Shown here in pieces: positions 60,446 through 64,000 of a DNA stretch of 64,000 bases. This DNA comes from Natrialba asiatica DSM 12278. Lineage in GTDB: Archaea; Halobacteriota; Halobacteria; Halobacteriales; Natrialbaceae. The stretch is from assembly GCF_000337555.1 (NCBI RefSeq), contig NZ_AOIO01000041.1:1-64000 (forward strand), given 5' to 3'. The notes under the pieces are model-generated. The model saw only the letters and a list, made by a program, of their open reading frames with translations, was not told the DNA's origin and searched no databases. The first letter of the stretch is position 1; each line of letters opens with the position of its first letter. The position numbers and the translations under genes are program-made.

Positions 60446-60776
60446 CACGACTGCTAGGGTCCGAATGGGTATCAGTGTTTTGCATAATGGGCACAATACT
60501 ATTGTGCAATCGGTCGATCGATCCACAGATGAAGATGGTGATGACTGCGTACCGACGATCGGAAAATTGATGGCTAATATTGCCCCTATAGACGACAGAG
60601 CTATTTCTTGAGTTATCCCTGGAGACAAGTTCGAGAAGGACTAATCTGACGATTTGCCAGATTACCGGTAACTTGAGCTTCGATAAATCTCGCCGAATAG
60701 CACAGTGGAATACGGATGGCCGACCGATGTCATCGAAACGGTGATCTCGAGGGTCGAGATGCGCCTTCGAACTAGT
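60446..60776. other. Divergent promoter region of thioredoxin and TauE genes
   Basis: No gene is seen in this stretch. It contains the TTGTGCAA-type site at 60501-60510, a related GGCACAATAC at 60490-60499, and an AT-rich part before the permease start at 60777. Confidence 0.5.
60501..60510. promoter_or_regulatory. TTGTGCAA-type operator upstream of thioredoxin
   Basis: ATTGTGCAAT is the exact complement of the 10-mers at 41463 and 55561. A second half GCACAAT lies next to it at 60491-60497. Confidence 0.6.
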
Positions 60777-61700
60777 ATGAGTGCTCCCGAAAATACAGTC
60801 GATGTCGAACAGTTCTTCACCAATCTCTTCGAGTTTCAGTACCGCGAGGTGACGATGGTCGGCGCGACGCTGACCGTTCTCGTCGCCTCGATCGTCTTCT
60901 TCCCGGGTTTCGAGAACGCCGGACGGGGCGTTCAGTCCGAACTTTCAGTCGGATTGCTCGCCGTACTGAGCATGGTCGCGATTGTCGCTGGCATCGTCAA
61001 GGGAATGACCGGCTTTGGCTACTCGCTCATCATGACACCGATATTCGCGACGGTGATCGATCCGACCGTCGCCGTCGTCGTCTTGGCGATTCCCCCGTGG
61101 ATGCTCAATATGTTCCAGATCGCGGAAACCGGAACGGGGCGGTCGTTCGTTCGCGAGGAGTGGTCGCTCCTATTGCTCGCCGTTATTGGGACTATTATCG
61201 GCGTCGCAGCGTTGGCAACGTACAGCGCCGGACCGCTCGTCCCCTTCGTTATCGGACTCGTCCTCCTCAGTTACGTTGTCTTTCAGGTCGTACAGAACTT
61301 CGTCACGGTCGAGGAAGCACACCACCCAGTCGCCCTCGGTATGGCTGGGTTTTCCCAAGGCTTCCTGCTCGCTCTCGCGAATCTCGGGCCGCTGCTCCCG
61401 GCGTACTTCCATACCTTCGAGCGGGATGCCGAGCGATACATCGGCGGGTTGGCAATGGTTCTCGGAACGATATTTACGGTTCGTATCATACAGATGGCGC
61501 TGTTCACCGATCTCCTGACGACCTACCGGCTCTGGCTCGGGTCGGTGATCGCCGTCGTCACGATCGTCGGCCTGCTGGTGGGGACGTATCTCCGACGCCT
61601 CGAGTTCGACGAGCGCGCGTTCAACTGGTTCGTCGTCGGACTCCTGTTCGTTATCTCGCTCAACATCTTCCGGAACTCCGTGCCGGCGCTGTTCTTCTAA
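60777..61700 (+). CDS. Second TauE/SafE family permease
   Basis: This 307-residue protein (ATG 60777; an upstream start at 60705 adds 24 polar residues) has about eight spans. GIVKGMTGFGYSLIMTPIFA is the first conserved half motif, and GMAGFSQGFLLALANLGPLL sits in the second half. It is a distant paralogue of the permease at 54480. It probably moves sulfite or another small anion across the membrane. It is transcribed divergently from the C-G-I-C thioredoxin. Confidence 0.85.
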   Translation: MSAPENTVDVEQFFTNLFEFQYREVTMVGATLTVLVASIVFFPGFENAGRGVQSELSVGLLAVLSMVAIVAGIVKGMTGFGYSLIMTPIFATVIDPTVAVVVLAIPPWMLNMFQIAETGTGRSFVREEWSLLLLAVIGTIIGVAALATYSAGPLVPFVIGLVLLSYVVFQVVQNFVTVEEAHHPVALGMAGFSQGFLLALANLGPLLPAYFHTFERDAERYIGGLAMVLGTIFTVRIIQMALFTDLLTTYRLWLGSVIAVVTIVGLLVGTYLRRLEFDERAFNWFVVGLLFVISLNIFRNSVPALFF

Positions 61701-61827
61701 CAGTCGTTGGAATACGGGTTTAGTGTGCAATACGGCACCTGAAACTGGAGCACTTGATCCGGTAAGTACGTGTGTATATCGAATGCACCCCCTAAAACCA
61801 TGATAGATAGACACGTTTGAGAGAGAT

Positions 61828-62025
61828 ATGGGATACACGTTTCGGGATTGGCTTTCATGCCCTAGCTGTGAAAGACAGGAAAACGCACGGATGATGGCTC
61901 ATAAGACAGATTTCGTCCTTGAGTGCTACGACTGTGGGCAAATATCAGAATACACAATTGGCAGAGACATGCCTCTCCAAAACCTCGATATTGATGCGGT
62001 CGCCGAAATCATGCACGAGGAATAA
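61828..62025 (+). CDS. Small zinc-ribbon protein
   Basis: This 65-residue protein has two C-x-x-C pairs, LSCPSCERQ and ECYDCGQIS, spaced by about 18 residues, which form a zinc ribbon. An acidic helix ends the chain. It may be an orphan nucleic-acid-binding or protein-binding module. The function is unknown. Confidence 0.65.
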   Translation: MGYTFRDWLSCPSCERQENARMMAHKTDFVLECYDCGQISEYTIGRDMPLQNLDIDAVAEIMHEE

Positions 62026-62049
62026 AAACAAAATGGGTTTGAGAAGGAG

Positions 62050-62178
62050 CTACAATATAACCGACCATTCGTGTTCGCAGCTTCGGCACTGGAAACTCGC
62101 TTTTGCAACCTCTTCCACAGCGTACTTTTCGACCAGTTCACCCAGTCCACTGTCGCATTCGGGGCAACAAGCGTTCAT
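62050..62178 (-). CDS. Tiny zinc-ribbon protein
   Basis: This 42-residue protein, beginning MNACCPECDSGLGELVEKYA, has C-x-x-C at the start and QCRSCEHEWSVIL at the end. This is a complete zinc ribbon and resembles the family of very small haloarchaeal zinc-finger proteins. An upstream start at 62262 is possible but adds unlikely residues. It is convergent with the other zinc-ribbon gene. Confidence 0.6.
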   Translation of the reverse strand: MNACCPECDSGLGELVEKYAVEEVAKASFQCRSCEHEWSVIL

Positions 62179-62457
62179 CGCGGCTACTGGTAGTAGTTTC
62201 CTATTAATAGGCTCAATTCCCATACACGTAGGTGTCCAAAATAATGAACAACAATATTGCACCAGTTGCGAATTACAAGTAGGAGGAGAAGCGGTTAAGT
62301 AGTGAACATAACTTAAATCCCTAATTTGAGAAATAGCTACTCACACCGGTATGTCCTTGCCCTCTACGAACAGCAATTACGTATACGAACATATTGCTGT
62401 GCTTCGACGTGACCGGAACAGTAACATTTCAATGAGTCCTGTTCACGTCCCTACTTT

Positions 62458-62643
62458 TCAGAACTGTCGTAACAGCCAATCGATCATTAGTACTGTACCA
62501 CCGATGACAAGCCAAAGGATAGGAACAACAACGAGCAGTACGACCCAATGGGGGACTGGCGGCGGTGGCGCTTGCGGAGGACCATGTAACGGACTTCCGT
62601 ATAACAGAAGCCCAAGCATTGAGAGGATACGTAGAACAAACAT
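62458..62643 (-). CDS. Small two-span membrane protein
   Basis: This 61-residue protein has hydrophobic segments at the start (MFVLRILSMLGLLLYGSPLH) and after a Pro-rich turn (VPHWVVLLVVVPILWLVIGG). It follows the DUF2243 gene by 21 bp on the same strand and is probably co-transcribed. It may be a small partner of that membrane protein. Confidence 0.55.
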   Translation of the reverse strand: MFVLRILSMLGLLLYGSPLHGPPQAPPPPVPHWVVLLVVVPILWLVIGGTVLMIDWLLRQF

Positions 62644-62664
62644 GAGTATGAAATTGCAGACAAA

Positions 62665-63204
62665 TTATGTGGCTTCTTCCCGCTCGCCACTACGATTCTG
62701 TATCCCCGTTCTATAGACGTAGTACCCCGCAGTGATGAAGAGGAGGCTGACCACTATCCAATGAGGGTTATACTGACCACCCCAAGACAAGGATTTCCCG
62801 CCAGGACCGACTGGCTGATGAAGGCCTAACAGAGCGTGGTCAATGAAGGCGTCATAGACATCAAACACGCCGAGACCGATGAGAGCAGCACCAGCCAGCG
62901 GTTGGACGGCCAACGGAACAACAGTTCGTCGCTCAGACTGCCACACAAGGCCGGCCCCGACTCCCATAATAATTAACATCGCAAGTGAGAACAGCCCATC
63001 TGCAAGGATGTTTGTCTCAAGGCCGTCCAGCGTGTACATTGGATAGATTCCAGAAACCAAGTGATGCCACTGGAGGATATGGTGCAAAACGAGTACGTCA
63101 ATTAACCCGCTGAATCCAAATCCGAATACTCCTGCCGCGATTAGCGCGCGTTGAGTCACCGTATTCTGGGTCTGATCACGCGTGGTGTCTGGATGATTGC
63201 TCAT
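62665..63204 (-). CDS. DUF2243 membrane protein
   Basis: This 179-residue protein has four spans and the DUF2243 signature GFGFSGLIDVLVLHHILQWH, with a His pair in the first helix, then GLETNILADGLFSLAMLIIM and GVFDVYDAFIDHALLGLHQP. These proteins are usually found with caa3-type oxidase assembly genes (CtaG). The histidines suggest metal or haem binding. The ATG at 63204 is preferred to one at 63228. Confidence 0.85.
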   Translation of the reverse strand: MSNHPDTTRDQTQNTVTQRALIAAGVFGFGFSGLIDVLVLHHILQWHHLVSGIYPMYTLDGLETNILADGLFSLAMLIIMGVGAGLVWQSERRTVVPLAVQPLAGAALIGLGVFDVYDAFIDHALLGLHQPVGPGGKSLSWGGQYNPHWIVVSLLFITAGYYVYRTGIQNRSGEREEAT

Positions 63205-63319
63205 CGTATTTGCGCTTACTACCAACACAGAAAGTTCTGAGTTATTGCGAACGTGAATTTAACCTCGTACTTTGAGATCATTTTCGTAACCATCTGTACA
63301 GAACGGTAACTACGTGTGC

Positions 63320-64000
63320 TTACTGATCGATGATTTGTTCTTGTTCAGCAAGGATGTTCTCATGTTCGTCACGTGCCTCCTTGTGTGCTTTAACATCCCC
63401 TCCATCTCGGTCTGCAAGTTCCTGTAATCGATCTTCTTTCCCATAGAGGACAACGGTATCTCCCGGTTGGATCTCTGTATCAGGACCGGGGGCACCGATA
63501 TAGTCACCATTTCGCTCAACCCCAAGCAGGATCACGCCTTCGTCAGAGAGATTCAATCCTCTGGCCGTATCATTTGCCAACCATTCATCATCGTTGACCT
63601 CAACTTCAGCAATGCGATATTCACTCTGAAGACCAAGTACCTTCGTGTAATCTTGGATAGCAAGATCCGTCGTCTGGTCAAGTGTCCATTCGATAACTGG
63701 CGTTACTGCTCGATTTAATAGCTGGCTATGAGCGAGAAGAATAATCCCGACAATCCCACTGATAACGTAGATGAGGGTAAGAAAGTCCTCGCCCTCAGCG
63801 TTGATGAACGATAGAAGGACCGACGCAAGCGCACTCACAACCCCGATACTTCCGATTCGGATGAGCCAGATGACAATAGTTCGTCTGCTCGGCTCTGAGA
63901 CCGTAAACTCTGCTTCTTCGGTCGTGTACCCCGCTCCCGAAAATGCCGATGCTGACTGAAATGTGGCCACGTCCGGTGAGAGACCAGTCATTCGAAGCGC
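63320..64000 (-). CDS. Membrane protein with TrkA-C domain, cut by window edge
   Basis: The frame is open to position 64000, so the start lies outside the window. The visible part has one conserved entry (FQSASAFSGAGYTTEEAEFT), two spans (IVIWLIRIGSIGVVSALASV and LIYVISGIVGIILLAHSQLL), and a C-terminal RCK/TrkA-C domain (GVILLGVERNGDYIGAPGPD, then IQPGDTVVLYGKEDRLQEL). It is a haloarchaeal type of ion-transport-related protein, perhaps binding a nucleotide such as c-di-AMP. At least one N-terminal span is missing. Confidence 0.8.
   Translation of the reverse strand, partial: ALRMTGLSPDVATFQSASAFSGAGYTTEEAEFTVSEPSRRTIVIWLIRIGSIGVVSALASVLLSFINAEGEDFLTLIYVISGIVGIILLAHSQLLNRAVTPVIEWTLDQTTDLAIQDYTKVLGLQSEYRIAEVEVNDDEWLANDTARGLNLSDEGVILLGVERNGDYIGAPGPDTEIQPGDTVVLYGKEDRLQELADRDGGDVKAHKEARDEHENILAEQEQIIDQ

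Overview
The window looks like part of a haloarchaeal genome, from the Natrinema/Natronococcus/Haloterrigena type of lineage. The proteins are very acidic, transcripts look leaderless (TATA boxes about 25-30 bp before ATGs), and several families are typical of haloarchaea: Orc1/Cdc6, HalOD1, HTH_10-type regulators, SWIM zinc fingers and tandem UspA. The sequence is a mosaic. Positions 1 to about 37,000 are relatively AT-rich accessory DNA with replicon functions. Positions about 40,500 to 61,700 are GC-rich and mainly concern sulfur and redox chemistry. A zone of broken genes lies between them.

Left part (1-37 kb). An Orc1/Cdc6 gene (1063-2334) sits beside a recognisable replication origin, with G/C-string repeats inverted around an AT-rich segment. 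Next come an AAA ATPase plus ribbon-helix-helix pair that may be a partition cassette, a YhaO/YhaN-like (SbcD/SbcC-type) nuclease-ATPase pair, and an AddAB-like set of helicase and PD-(D/E)XK nuclease genes. These are followed by a winged-helix regulator, an orphan phage-head-type gene, a tyrosine integrase and a SIR2-HerA defence pair. The last stretch holds a tandem-nuclease protein, a GHKL-ATPase/zincin fusion, a DEDD exonuclease, a full-length NgAgo-like prokaryotic Argonaute with all four catalytic acidic residues, a fusion of a phospholipase-D-type nuclease with a P-loop ATPase, and an AAA/DUF4143 ATPase. Two dispersed repeat families are confined to this part: nine AT-rich partial palindromes around AATCTTAATATTA (2.7-36.9 kb), and four copies of TTAACCAACA-N19-24-TGTTGGTTAA.

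Junction (37-40.5 kb). This zone holds small zinc-finger and hypothetical genes, a SWIM zinc-finger pseudogene with a nonsense codon and a frameshift, a decayed fluoride-channel fragment, and an insertion-sequence-like remnant also seen at 19.7 kb.

Right part (40.5-64 kb). The sulfur genes are TusA, a DsrE-like protein, a rhodanese/MBL persulfide-dioxygenase-type fusion, split YeeE/YedE transporter subunits, two TauE/SafE permeases, two thioredoxins, a DCC-type thiol protein and a cysteine-bearing HTH regulator. A TTGTGCAA motif occurs before at least four of these transcription units, including the regulator itself, which suggests a small regulon. Also present are a PiT permease, a MetE-like methyltransferase, a potassium channel, a cbb3/NorB-like membrane protein with a divergent HTH regulator, UspA, a multicopper oxidase, a frameshifted NodU/CmcH carbamoyltransferase, a DUF2243 membrane protein and, at the edge, a TrkA-C protein.

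The best candidate for a new system is the 28.0-35.1 kb cluster (GHKL-zincin, DEDD exonuclease, Argonaute, PLD-ATPase). It lies on a replicon-like element that also carries SIR2-HerA and several DNA-end-processing enzymes.
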